Shown here: positions 8,093-15,474 of the stretch, piece after piece
How the letters are laid out: each line of letters begins with the position of its first letter
Position numbering within the stretch: the stretch's first letter is position 1
DNA from: Pseudomonas sp. FP2309
Lineage (GTDB): Bacteria > Pseudomonadota > Gammaproteobacteria > Pseudomonadales > Pseudomonadaceae
Reading direction: 5' to 3'
Length of the DNA stretch: 64,000 nt
NCBI RefSeq assembly: GCF_030687575.1
Contig: NZ_CP117439.1
Span: 4,145,501 to 4,209,500, forward strand
Translations under genes and position numbers: made by a program
The notes under the pieces: generated by a model
What the model was told of the DNA's origin: nothing
The model's database searches: none
Seen by the model: only the letters and a program-made list of their open reading frames with translations

Positions 8093-9955
8093 ATGGACGT
8101 GCTCCGCCCCGAAGCCCTGGAACAGATTTACGCCCACGCCAGCCGCAGCTATCCCGAGGAATGCTGTGGCTTCGTCTTCGCCGACGGCAGCGTGTACCTG
8201 GGCTGCAATATCCAGAATGAACTGCACCGCAAGAACCCCGAGATGTACCCGCGCAGCGCGGCCAATGGCTACACCTTTTCCGTGGCCGACACCCTGCTGC
8301 TGAACAAGGCGTTTCGCAGCGACAACCCGGTGGTGGTGATCTACCACTCCCACCCGGACGTCGGCGCCTATTTCAGCGATGAAGACCAGGACAAGGCCCT
8401 GTTCATGGGCGAACCGATCTACCCGGTGAGCTACCTGGTGGTCGATGTTCGCCAGGGCCAGGCCCTGGGCTCCAAGCTGTTTGCCTGGGATGGCAAGCAT
8501 TTCGCCCTCACCCCTTTCAACGACCTGCACACGGAGTTGTCCATGAACGCTGTTTCTTTCCCCGATATCCTGGTTCGTGTGGCCAAGCTGCCGGAATCGA
8601 CCCTTAAGGGCACCGGATCGACACTGCGCGAAGTCATGGAAAACCTCTGCAGCAGCCACCCGCAGTTGCGTCAGCATCTGTTTCACGAGAACAACAACCA
8701 GCTCAAGGAGCACTTCCTGTTTACCGCCGAGCAAGCGCTGATCGACGCGGATGAACCCTTGCCGGAAAAAACCAGAATCGAAGTGCTGCTCGCAACATCA
8801 GGCGGCATCGACGTCGACAGTTTGAGCAATGAAGAAGTCCAGCGCTATGTGCGCCACATCACCCTGCCCGGGGTCGGCCGCGAAGGCCAGTTGAACCTCA
8901 AAAAAGCCAAGGTGCTGATCATCGGCACCGGCGGTCTGGGATCGCCCATCAGCCTGTATCTGGCGGCAGCCGGCATTGGCACCCTGGGCCTGGTGGATTT
9001 CGACGTGGTGGAAAGCAGCAACCTGCAGCGCCAGATCGTCCACGGCAATAGCACGCTGGGCATGCCCAAGGTCGAGTCCGCCAAGCAGCGTTTGCAGGAC
9101 CTCAACCGTCACATCCAGATCAACGCCCACGACACCGCCTTGAATGCCGACAATGCCCTGGAACTGGTGGACGCCTATGACCTGGTGATCGATGGCACGG
9201 ACAATTTCGACACCCGCTACCTGGTCAACGACGCCTGCGTACAGCTGGACAAGCCCTTGGTGTACGGCGCCATCTACCGTTTCGACGGGCAGATCAGCGT
9301 GCTCAACTACAAAGGCGGGCCGTGCTACCGCTGCCTGTTCCCCCAGGCACCGCCGGCGGAACTGGCGCCCAATTGCAGCGCCGGTGGCGTGATCGGCGTG
9401 CTGCCGGGGGTGGTGGGGATGATCCAGGCCACTGAAGCGATCAAATTGCTGATCGGCATCGGCGAGCCGCTGTCGGGGCGCCTGATGCGGTTTGATGCGT
9501 TGGCGATGAAGTTCAGCGAGATCCGCTTCAAGCGCCGCGCCGATTGCCCGTGCTGTTCAGAGTTGCGGCACAGTGAAACCGTCGCGCCGGCGGTCTGCGC
9601 CGACAAGATGCCGAGTGTTCCGTCATTGGCAGAAGAGCGCTACATCAAGCCACGGGCACTCAAGCAATTGCTCGAACACCCGCGCAGTGCCGACGTGTTG
9701 CTGGACGTGCGCGACGCCAGCGAACTGGAGGTGTGCAAGTTACCAGGCGTGGTGCATATCCCCCTGGATGAGCTGGACGGGCAACTCGACCGCCTCAGCC
9801 GCGACAGCACTCACTACCTGATCTGCTATGCCGGCACCCGCGCCGAACGGGCCGCCAGCACGCTGCTGGCCGCCGGGTTCGCCAACACCAAAGTGCTGCA
9901 AGGCGGCATGAAGCACTGGGTGCGCGACGTCGAACCCGACATGCCGTTGTACTGA
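8093..9955 (+). CDS. Four-domain fusion: JAMM protease - ubiquitin-like sulfur carrier - MoeB/ThiF-type E1 - rhodanese
   Basis: A 620-residue protein joining four parts of a sulfur-relay system. Residues 1-145 are a JAMM/MPN+ metalloprotease: a conserved Glu in PEECCGF (22-23) and HSHPDVGAYFSDED, giving His85, His87, Ser95 and Asp98. Residues about 151-238 fit a beta-grasp sulfur carrier ending in ATSGG, with the di-glycine at 237-238 inside the chain. Residues about 245-488 are a MoeB/ThiF adenylating domain: GTGGLG at 278-283, zinc pairs CYRC (411-414) and CPCC (485-488), and PNCSAGG with Cys428. Residues about 515-620 are a rhodanese with active loop CYAGTR, Cys578. Related separate proteins are QbsE/D/C and CysO/Mec/MoeZ. 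The start is ATG 8093; an internal ATG at 8543 has its own GGAG site. Confidence 0.9.
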   Translation: MDVLRPEALEQIYAHASRSYPEECCGFVFADGSVYLGCNIQNELHRKNPEMYPRSAANGYTFSVADTLLLNKAFRSDNPVVVIYHSHPDVGAYFSDEDQDKALFMGEPIYPVSYLVVDVRQGQALGSKLFAWDGKHFALTPFNDLHTELSMNAVSFPDILVRVAKLPESTLKGTGSTLREVMENLCSSHPQLRQHLFHENNNQLKEHFLFTAEQALIDADEPLPEKTRIEVLLATSGGIDVDSLSNEEVQRYVRHITLPGVGREGQLNLKKAKVLIIGTGGLGSPISLYLAAAGIGTLGLVDFDVVESSNLQRQIVHGNSTLGMPKVESAKQRLQDLNRHIQINAHDTALNADNALELVDAYDLVIDGTDNFDTRYLVNDACVQLDKPLVYGAIYRFDGQISVLNYKGGPCYRCLFPQAPPAELAPNCSAGGVIGVLPGVVGMIQATEAIKLLIGIGEPLSGRLMRFDALAMKFSEIRFKRRADCPCCSELRHSETVAPAVCADKMPSVPSLAEERYIKPRALKQLLEHPRSADVLLDVRDASELEVCKLPGVVHIPLDELDGQLDRLSRDSTHYLICYAGTRAERAASTLLAAGFANTKVLQGGMKHWVRDVEPDMPLY

Positions 9956-9970
9956 TCCGGGGGCTGACTG

Positions 9971-10885
9971 ATGCTGCATAACTCAATCCTCGATGTCATC
10001 GGCGACACACCCATCGTGCGCCTGACGCAGTTCTCCGAAGACCTCGGCATCGAGGTCTACGCCAAGCTCGAATCACTCAACCCAGGCGGCAGCCACAAGG
10101 CGCGCATCGCCTTGGCCATGATCCTCGACGCCGAGCGCCGGGGCGTGCTGATCCGCGATTCCGGGCAAACCATCATCGAACCCAGCGGCGGCAACACCGG
10201 CATAGGCCTGGTCATGGCCGGCAATGTGCTGGGCTACAAGGTGGTGCTGGTGATTCCCGACAACTACAGCCCCGAGAAGCAAAAGCTGCTGCGGTTGTAC
10301 GGGGCCAAGGTGGTGCTGTCCGACAGCCGTCTCGGCAACAACTCCCATGGCGAAAAATGCATGGAGCTGCAACTGGAAAACCCGAGCTACGTGATGCTCA
10401 ACCAGCAACGCAACGGCGCCAACCCACAGACCCATCGCGACACCACCGCGCCGGAAATCATCCGCGCCTTTGGCAAGCGCCGCGTGGACTACTTCGTGTC
10501 CGGCATCGGCACCGGTGGCCATATCACCGGTATCGGCGAAACACTCAAGACCCACTGGCCGGCCATCCGCGTGATGGGCGTGGAGCCCGAAGAGTGTGAC
10601 CTGCTGAAAAACCAGCATGCGCCGCACCATATCCAGGGCCTGTCGATTGGCGTGATTCCAAGCATCCTCAACCTGGATATGATCGACGGCATGCTCAAGG
10701 TCTCGCGCCAGGACTGCATCGACATGATCAAACGCATCATGCGCACCGACGCCATCAGCCTGGGCCTGTCCTCCGCCGCCAATATGGTGGCCATCGCCAG
10801 GCTCGCCCCCGAACTACCGCCCGAAACGGTGGTGTTGACCATGGTCTATGACAATGCCGACAGCTACCTGCCCAGCTTCGAATAA
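9971..10885 (+). CDS. Cysteine-synthase-family PLP enzyme (CysK/CysM-like)
   Basis: A 304-residue fold-II PLP enzyme. The PLP lysine is K43 in NPGGSHKAR, where most cysteine synthases have S(I/V)KDR. The substrate loop reads EPSGGNTGIGL instead of the usual PTSGNTG. The phosphate-binding GIGTGGHITGIG is intact. It should catalyse beta-replacement on an activated serine. Next to a sulfur-carrier/E1 fusion, the sulfur donor could be a protein thiocarboxylate, as in the mycobacterial CysM-CysO pathway. The deviating loops leave room for another substrate, for example a diaminopropionate-type reaction. It starts 15 bp after the fusion gene. Confidence 0.85.
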   Translation: MLHNSILDVIGDTPIVRLTQFSEDLGIEVYAKLESLNPGGSHKARIALAMILDAERRGVLIRDSGQTIIEPSGGNTGIGLVMAGNVLGYKVVLVIPDNYSPEKQKLLRLYGAKVVLSDSRLGNNSHGEKCMELQLENPSYVMLNQQRNGANPQTHRDTTAPEIIRAFGKRRVDYFVSGIGTGGHITGIGETLKTHWPAIRVMGVEPEECDLLKNQHAPHHIQGLSIGVIPSILNLDMIDGMLKVSRQDCIDMIKRIMRTDAISLGLSSAANMVAIARLAPELPPETVVLTMVYDNADSYLPSFE

Positions 10886-10922
10886 CCGGTTTTCCAACGA
10901 TCCAGAATGCGGGGGTGCCTCA

Positions 10923-11915
10923 ATGGGCGGCTTTATCGACATGCAACAGCTGCACGATGAGTTGCTCACCCATCTCATCAAGACACTCACGCCCGCGCAG
11001 ATGAAGCAACTGGAACCGCACCTGGCACCGTTGATCCAGAACGCGGCGCAGGCAGTGGCCGAGGACCTGATTGCCTATGCCTACCGCGACCCGGCGTCCC
11101 GAGGGCGCGGCGAGCTGATCCTGGAATCCTACGCCTCGTTCAAGGCGGTGTTGTATTACCGGCTCGCGCACCTGGTGTGGAATTTTCCCGAACAGACCAA
11201 CGCCATGTTCTCGCGCATTGCCCTCAAGCTCAGCAACCAAGGCAAGGTGCTGTCCGGTGCAGAAATTCACCCCGCGGCGCGAATCGGCCGGCGCTTTGTG
11301 CTGGACCACGGTTACGGCACGGTGATCGGTGAAACCTGTGAGATCGGCAACGACTGCTACATCCTTTGCGGCGTGACCCTGGGCGCCCGTGGCATTGCCA
11401 ACAACCCGGACGGCAAGCGCCACCCGCGCTTGGGCAATAACGTCGAAGTCGGCTCCGGTGCCCGGGTGCTGGGCTATGTGCAGATCGGCGATAACGTTTT
11501 TATCAGCCCTTCGTGCGTGATTACCCAGGACGTGCCCGCGGGGACCAAGGTCAAGGTGGTCAACCAGATCCAACTGCAAAAAAACGACGAGTCCGACCAC
11601 AGCAACTACCTCGGTGCCTTTGCTCTGGATGAGCGCCTGCATGTGGTCGGCGAGATCAATGCCAGTCACAAGGTCACGGTGCTCGATGCCGACTTTCACC
11701 CTTTGCCGGGGGTGATGCTCGAACCGACGGTGAAAGAGCGTCACCACCTGCAGTTTCGCCTTCATCGTGTTGAGTCAGCCAACCACCTGCCGCGCCTGCC
11801 GCTGAACCTGAAAGTCTGCGGCCCCGAATTTGAAATCACTCTGCTCTCGCCACCTGGCTTGAGTGCAATGGTGCGTCACCTGCTGCAAGCCAGCCCACTG
11901 ATCGTCGGAGGTTGA
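10923..11915 (+). CDS. Serine acetyltransferase-like protein with a C-terminal extension
   Basis: A 330-residue protein. Residues about 40-215 match serine O-acetyltransferase: a helical N-terminal part and a left-handed beta-helix with hexapeptide repeats (GAEIHPAARIGRRFVLDHG, ETCEIGNDCYILCGVTLG, VEVGSGARVLGYVQIGDN). His129 in LDHGYGTVIGET is the likely catalytic base. Residues about 222-330 are an additional domain that I do not recognise and that CysE does not have. ATG at 10923 is chosen because it follows the end of the cysteine-synthase gene by 37 bp. It would supply O-acetylserine to the upstream enzyme. Confidence 0.82.
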   Translation: MGGFIDMQQLHDELLTHLIKTLTPAQMKQLEPHLAPLIQNAAQAVAEDLIAYAYRDPASRGRGELILESYASFKAVLYYRLAHLVWNFPEQTNAMFSRIALKLSNQGKVLSGAEIHPAARIGRRFVLDHGYGTVIGETCEIGNDCYILCGVTLGARGIANNPDGKRHPRLGNNVEVGSGARVLGYVQIGDNVFISPSCVITQDVPAGTKVKVVNQIQLQKNDESDHSNYLGAFALDERLHVVGEINASHKVTVLDADFHPLPGVMLEPTVKERHHLQFRLHRVESANHLPRLPLNLKVCGPEFEITLLSPPGLSAMVRHLLQASPLIVGG

Positions 11916-11917
11916 AT

Positions 11918-12649
11918 ATGTCCGTGCACACCATGGAAACCCTGGCGCTGTTCGACAGCGCGCCCTACCAGAACGCGTTCAGCGCCCGGGTGATTGCCAT
12001 CAGCGAACACGGCATTGCTCTGGAGCACACGCTGTTCTACCCCACCGGCGGCGGGCAGCCAGGGGACACTGGCCACTTGACCTTGCCTGATGGCACGCGG
12101 GTGGAAGTGACCGGCACCGTGCGCGACCCGGTGCTGCGTTCGATCATCTGGCACCAGGTGGAACATTGCCCGGAGCAATTGACCAGCGGCGTGCAGGTAG
12201 ACGCAGGCCTGAACTGGGAACGTCGCTACCAGCACATGAAAATGCATACCTGCCTGCACCTGCTGTGCTCAATCATCGACGCGCCGGTGACCGGTTGCAG
12301 CATCAGTGCAGACAAAGGTCGCCTGGATTTCGACCTGCCGGAAATGACCCTCGATAAAGAAACGATCACCCACGACCTCAACGCGCTGATCGAGCAGGCC
12401 CATCAGGTCAATACCCTGTCGATGCCTGCCTCGGAATACGCCACCCTGCTGCAGATCACCCGCACCCAGGCGGTTGCACCGCCGGTGATCCAGGGCTCGG
12501 TAAGGGTGATTGAAATTGCCGGGATCGATATCCAGCCATGCGGCGGCACCCATGTGCTCAATACCGAAGAAATCGGCCGGGTGTTCTGCGAGAAAATCGA
12601 GAAGAAGAGCAAGCACAACCGCCGTGTAATCCTGCGGTTTGAGGGATAA
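11918..12649 (+). CDS. AlaX-type alanyl-tRNA editing domain protein
   Basis: A 243-residue stand-alone AlaX-like hydrolase. It has both zinc-binding halves: HTCLH in HMKMHTCLHLL and CGGTH near the C-terminus. An N-terminal PTGGGQPGDTG segment identifies the second-additional-domain-like fold. Family members deacylate Ser- or Gly-tRNA(Ala). ATG at 11918 has GGAGG six bases upstream, and the gap after the previous stop codon is 2 bp, so it is translationally linked to the acetyltransferase gene. Its presence suggests that the operon raises a serine-like amino acid that can be mischarged. Confidence 0.88.
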   Translation: MSVHTMETLALFDSAPYQNAFSARVIAISEHGIALEHTLFYPTGGGQPGDTGHLTLPDGTRVEVTGTVRDPVLRSIIWHQVEHCPEQLTSGVQVDAGLNWERRYQHMKMHTCLHLLCSIIDAPVTGCSISADKGRLDFDLPEMTLDKETITHDLNALIEQAHQVNTLSMPASEYATLLQITRTQAVAPPVIQGSVRVIEIAGIDIQPCGGTHVLNTEEIGRVFCEKIEKKSKHNRRVILRFEG

Positions 12650-12667
12650 CTTGATGCTGAAGCGCGC

Positions 12668-12693
12668 CAGTGTGGCGGCTGCCCACCACACTG
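12668..12693 (+). terminator. Stem-loop at the end of the sulfur-carrier operon
   Basis: An 8-bp perfect stem CAGTGTGG / CCACACTG followed by TTTG lies 18 bp after the AlaX stop codon, between convergent genes. It is a weak intrinsic terminator candidate. Confidence 0.5.
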
Positions 12694-12710
12694 TTTGAAT
12701 CGGTACAGCC

Positions 12711-13628
12711 CTACTTCTTTCTCTCGTTGGCTTGCCTGGTCAAGGTTTCGAATTGCTGCTCAAGCGCTGCCATCGTTTGCTCAAAATAAGCAGTCATTTG
12801 ATCAATGTGACTCTCAAGTTTTTGGTTTTCCTGCTTGAGGTATTCAACAGTGCCGGGGGCGGGCGCTACTGGATTACTGGCCGGGGCCGACTTCTCGTCT
12901 TTCGCTGGGGCCGTCGTTTCAGGGCTCACGTCGTTTGAGGTGACGGTTTCGGTGATACCCGGCTGCTCTGGTGTGACCTGGCTTTGGGGGGCGCCCTTGC
13001 TGAGCAGTTGAGTCAACGTATCAAGTTTCTCGGTCAGTATTTTCATTGCAGCATTGAAGTTCTCAAGCAACTGATTGAACGCATATTGAAGCCGGGTGAT
13101 TTGCTCAGACACGGTTTTGAAACCCTGAGGCTCAACGTGCTCAGTCCCCTCATTGCCTTGTACCTCGGGGGTTGGCGGTGTTTCAGGCGGCGCAGTCTGC
13201 CCACCGGCGTTACGGCTTTGAGGTTCAGGCTCCGGCGCTGCGGGCTTTTCTTCAGTCTGTTCGCCTGGAGTACTGAGTTGCTGAATCAGAGTTTCTATCT
13301 TCGTACTTAGCTCAGTGATCTTCTGTGAAAACCTTTCGCCCAAGGCTTTGTATTTAGCGGCAAGCGTCTGATTTTTTTGCGTCAACTCAGCCAGCTCGCC
13401 CGCGGTGTCGGTGCCCTGAGGTTGCCGCGGGTTAACGATAGCGTTGTGGCTCGAAAACTGACCGCGCTGCTCGGGCGTTACCGGCGGGCGGGGCGGCGCA
13501 ACATTGGCATGTGGGACGGGATGTCCGGAGGCCTCGGCGCTGCTTTCTTGACGGACGGGTTCTGGGCTTTGGGGCTGTACGTAGCCTGCCGCGTAAGGGT
13601 TTTGTGGATGAGTATTTACGGAAGTCAT
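12711..13628 (-). CDS. Unrecognised Pro/Gln/Glu-rich coiled-coil protein behind an hrp box (candidate type III-secreted protein)
   Basis: A 305-residue protein that I cannot assign to a family. It contains no cysteine and no tryptophan. The N-terminus MTSVNTHPQNPY has no acidic residue in its first 12 positions and is rich in Ser, Thr, Pro, Gln and Asn, as in type III secretion signals. Residues 1-75 are proline-rich. Three similar amphipathic helices follow, aligned on Phe100, Phe191 and Phe282 with exactly 91-residue spacing, joined by Pro/Glu-rich linkers. ATG at 13628 is preferred, with GAGAG eight bases upstream; a TTG seven codons earlier is possible. A perfect HrpL-type box lies at 13712-13739. 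Secretion is inference. Confidence 0.8.
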   Translation of the reverse strand: MTSVNTHPQNPYAAGYVQPQSPEPVRQESSAEASGHPVPHANVAPPRPPVTPEQRGQFSSHNAIVNPRQPQGTDTAGELAELTQKNQTLAAKYKALGERFSQKITELSTKIETLIQQLSTPGEQTEEKPAAPEPEPQSRNAGGQTAPPETPPTPEVQGNEGTEHVEPQGFKTVSEQITRLQYAFNQLLENFNAAMKILTEKLDTLTQLLSKGAPQSQVTPEQPGITETVTSNDVSPETTAPAKDEKSAPASNPVAPAPGTVEYLKQENQKLESHIDQMTAYFEQTMAALEQQFETLTRQANERKK

Positions 13629-13711
13629 AGAGCACGCTCTCAAATTCAAACATCACGTTCGCAATACGCGAACAACCAGAAGAACCGGCGTCAACCGGTT
13701 ATCTGGCTACC

Positions 13712-13739
13712 TGAGTGGCCTTACTCTGAAATGGGTTCC
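13712..13739 (-). promoter_or_regulatory. HrpL-type (hrp box) promoter
   Basis: On the minus strand the sequence reads GGAACC, fifteen bases, then CCACTCA, which matches the hrp-box consensus GGAACC-N15/16-CCACNNA at every fixed position. It lies 84 bp upstream of the ATG at 13628 and points toward that gene. HrpL is the ECF sigma factor of pseudomonad Hrp1-type and Rsp-type type III secretion regulons. Confidence 0.7.
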
Positions 13740-13837
13740 AGGGACCTGGCAGGCGTGAGCCGGGGTACCGTGAACGACGAAAAAATCGACCTCAGCAACC
13801 CGGAGTACGCCCGTTCATCCACAGGTTGTGTAGCGCG

Positions 13838-15322
13838 TCAGATCACGAATAAGTCCATAAAGCGGTGCACGGCGGTCGCCTCGAGCTTCGACTGATCCTT
13901 GCACAGCGCAAAAATCTCGGCGCTGCGCTGGGCAGTAAAGCGAGTGGCCAGGTTCGCCTTGAATTTGGCCTCCAGCAGCGGAACACCCTCCTCCCGGCGG
14001 CGGCGATGGCCAATTGGGTATTCCACGGCCACCTGTTCGGTGCTCGAGCCATCGGTGAAGAACACCTGCACCGCGTTGGCGATGGAGCGTTTGTCGGCTT
14101 CCAGGTATTCACGACTGTAACGCGGGTCTTCGACGATGATCATTTTGTCGCGCAGCACATCGATGATCGGGTGCGCGGCATGGAATTGATCCTCGTAGTG
14201 CTCGGCCACCAGCGCGCCGAGCGCCAGCGGCACGGCCGTCATGTATTGCAGGCAGTGGTCGCGGTCAGCGGCGTTGGCCAGTTGGCCGATCTTGGAGATG
14301 ATGCGAATCGCCGACTCGTGGGTGGTGATCACAATGCGCTCGATCTCATGCAGGCGCTGCTTGACCTGAGGGTGCAGGATCACCGCCGCTTCGCAGGCCG
14401 TTTGCGCATGGAATTCGGCGGGGAAGCTAATCTTGAACAGCACGTTTTCCATCACGTACGTGCCATAGGGTTGGGACAGACTGAATCTGCGCTGGTCTTC
14501 GGGTTTGAGGGCCAAATCCTTGTTGGTGTGGCTGAACAGCACATCGTAGAAGCCCCACTGCGGTGCGCTCAGCACACCGGGGATACCCATTTCGCCACGC
14601 AACGCGATATCCGCCAGGCGCACACCGCGACTCGACGCATCCCCCGCGGCCCAGGACTTGCGCGACCCGGCGTTCGGCGCATGTCGGTAGGTACGCAGCG
14701 CTTGCCCATCGACAAACGCGTGGGACAAGGCCGCGAGCAGCTGTTCACGGTTGGCGCCCATCAGCTTGGCTGTGACGGCGGTGGAGGCGACTTTCACCAG
14801 CAGTACATGGTCGAGGCCGACACGATTGAAGGCATTCTCCAGCGCAATCACGCCCTGAATTTCGTGAGCCATGATCATGGCTTCCAGCACCGCCCGCACG
14901 CTCAGCGGTGCCTCGCCATTGGCCACGCGCTTTTGCGACAGGTGATCGGCCACGGCGAGGATGCCGCCGAGGTTGTCCGAGGGATGGCCCCACTCAGCGG
15001 CGAGCCAGGTGTCGTTGTAGTCGAGCCAGCGCACGAGGCAGCCGATATCCCAGGCGGCCTTGACCGGGTCCAGCCGGAACGAAGTGCCAGGCACCCGCGC
15101 GCCAAACGGTACCACCGTGCCTTCGACCATCGGCCCCAGGTGCTTGGTGCACTCGGGGAAACGCAGGGCCAGCAGCCCGCAGCCGAGTGTGTCCATCAGG
15201 CAGTGGCGCGCGGTGTCCAATGCCGCCGGTGAGTCGATCCGGTACGTCAGGACGTAATCGGCAATGTCCTGCAGGACCTGGTCATAATCGGGGCGATTGT
15301 TCTGGTCGACGTTGGCGCTCAT
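13838..15322 (-). CDS. prpD: 2-methylcitrate dehydratase
   Basis: A 494-residue MmgE/PrpD-family protein of usual length. Characteristic segments are [37 protein letters not shown] and RKSWAAGDA. PrpD dehydrates 2-methylcitrate in the propionate-degrading methylcitrate cycle; in operons with AcnD and PrpF it can be partly redundant with that pair. ATG at 15322 has GGAG seven bases upstream. It is the last gene of the prp operon, separated from prpF by about 150 bp that contain a stem-loop. Confidence 0.96.
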   Translation of the reverse strand: MSANVDQNNRPDYDQVLQDIADYVLTYRIDSPAALDTARHCLMDTLGCGLLALRFPECTKHLGPMVEGTVVPFGARVPGTSFRLDPVKAAWDIGCLVRWLDYNDTWLAAEWGHPSDNLGGILAVADHLSQKRVANGEAPLSVRAVLEAMIMAHEIQGVIALENAFNRVGLDHVLLVKVASTAVTAKLMGANREQLLAALSHAFVDGQALRTYRHAPNAGSRKSWAAGDASSRGVRLADIALRGEMGIPGVLSAPQWGFYDVLFSHTNKDLALKPEDQRRFSLSQPYGTYVMENVLFKISFPAEFHAQTACEAAVILHPQVKQRLHEIERIVITTHESAIRIISKIGQLANAADRDHCLQYMTAVPLALGALVAEHYEDQFHAAHPIIDVLRDKMIIVEDPRYSREYLEADKRSIANAVQVFFTDGSSTEQVAVEYPIGHRRRREEGVPLLEAKFKANLATRFTAQRSAEIFALCKDQSKLEATAVHRFMDLFVI

Positions 15323-15425
15323 GGCAGTACTCCAAAGTTAGGGGTGGTTCCATCCTCAGGGTCAGGGTTGTTGTGGCGTGGCCGGCCGGATACCGACTCT
15401 TATAGTGTTGTGTCGCGGGCTTGTC

Positions 15426-15454
15426 GTGGTGAGCGGGCTTGTCTTGCTCACCAC
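15426..15454. repeat. REP-like stem-loop between prpF and prpD
   Basis: A perfect 9-bp inverted repeat GTGGTGAGC / GCTCACCAC encloses GGGCTTGTCTT. It has the GAGCGGGCTTG look of pseudomonad REP palindromes. In the prp transcript it could attenuate or stabilise segments around prpD. Confidence 0.55.
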
Positions 15455-15474
15455 ATTTATCGTCATTTCAGGGG

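Noticed and set aside
13865..15232. A 455-codon + strand open frame opposite prpD
   Set aside because: It is an antisense shadow of prpD with the same composition artefact.
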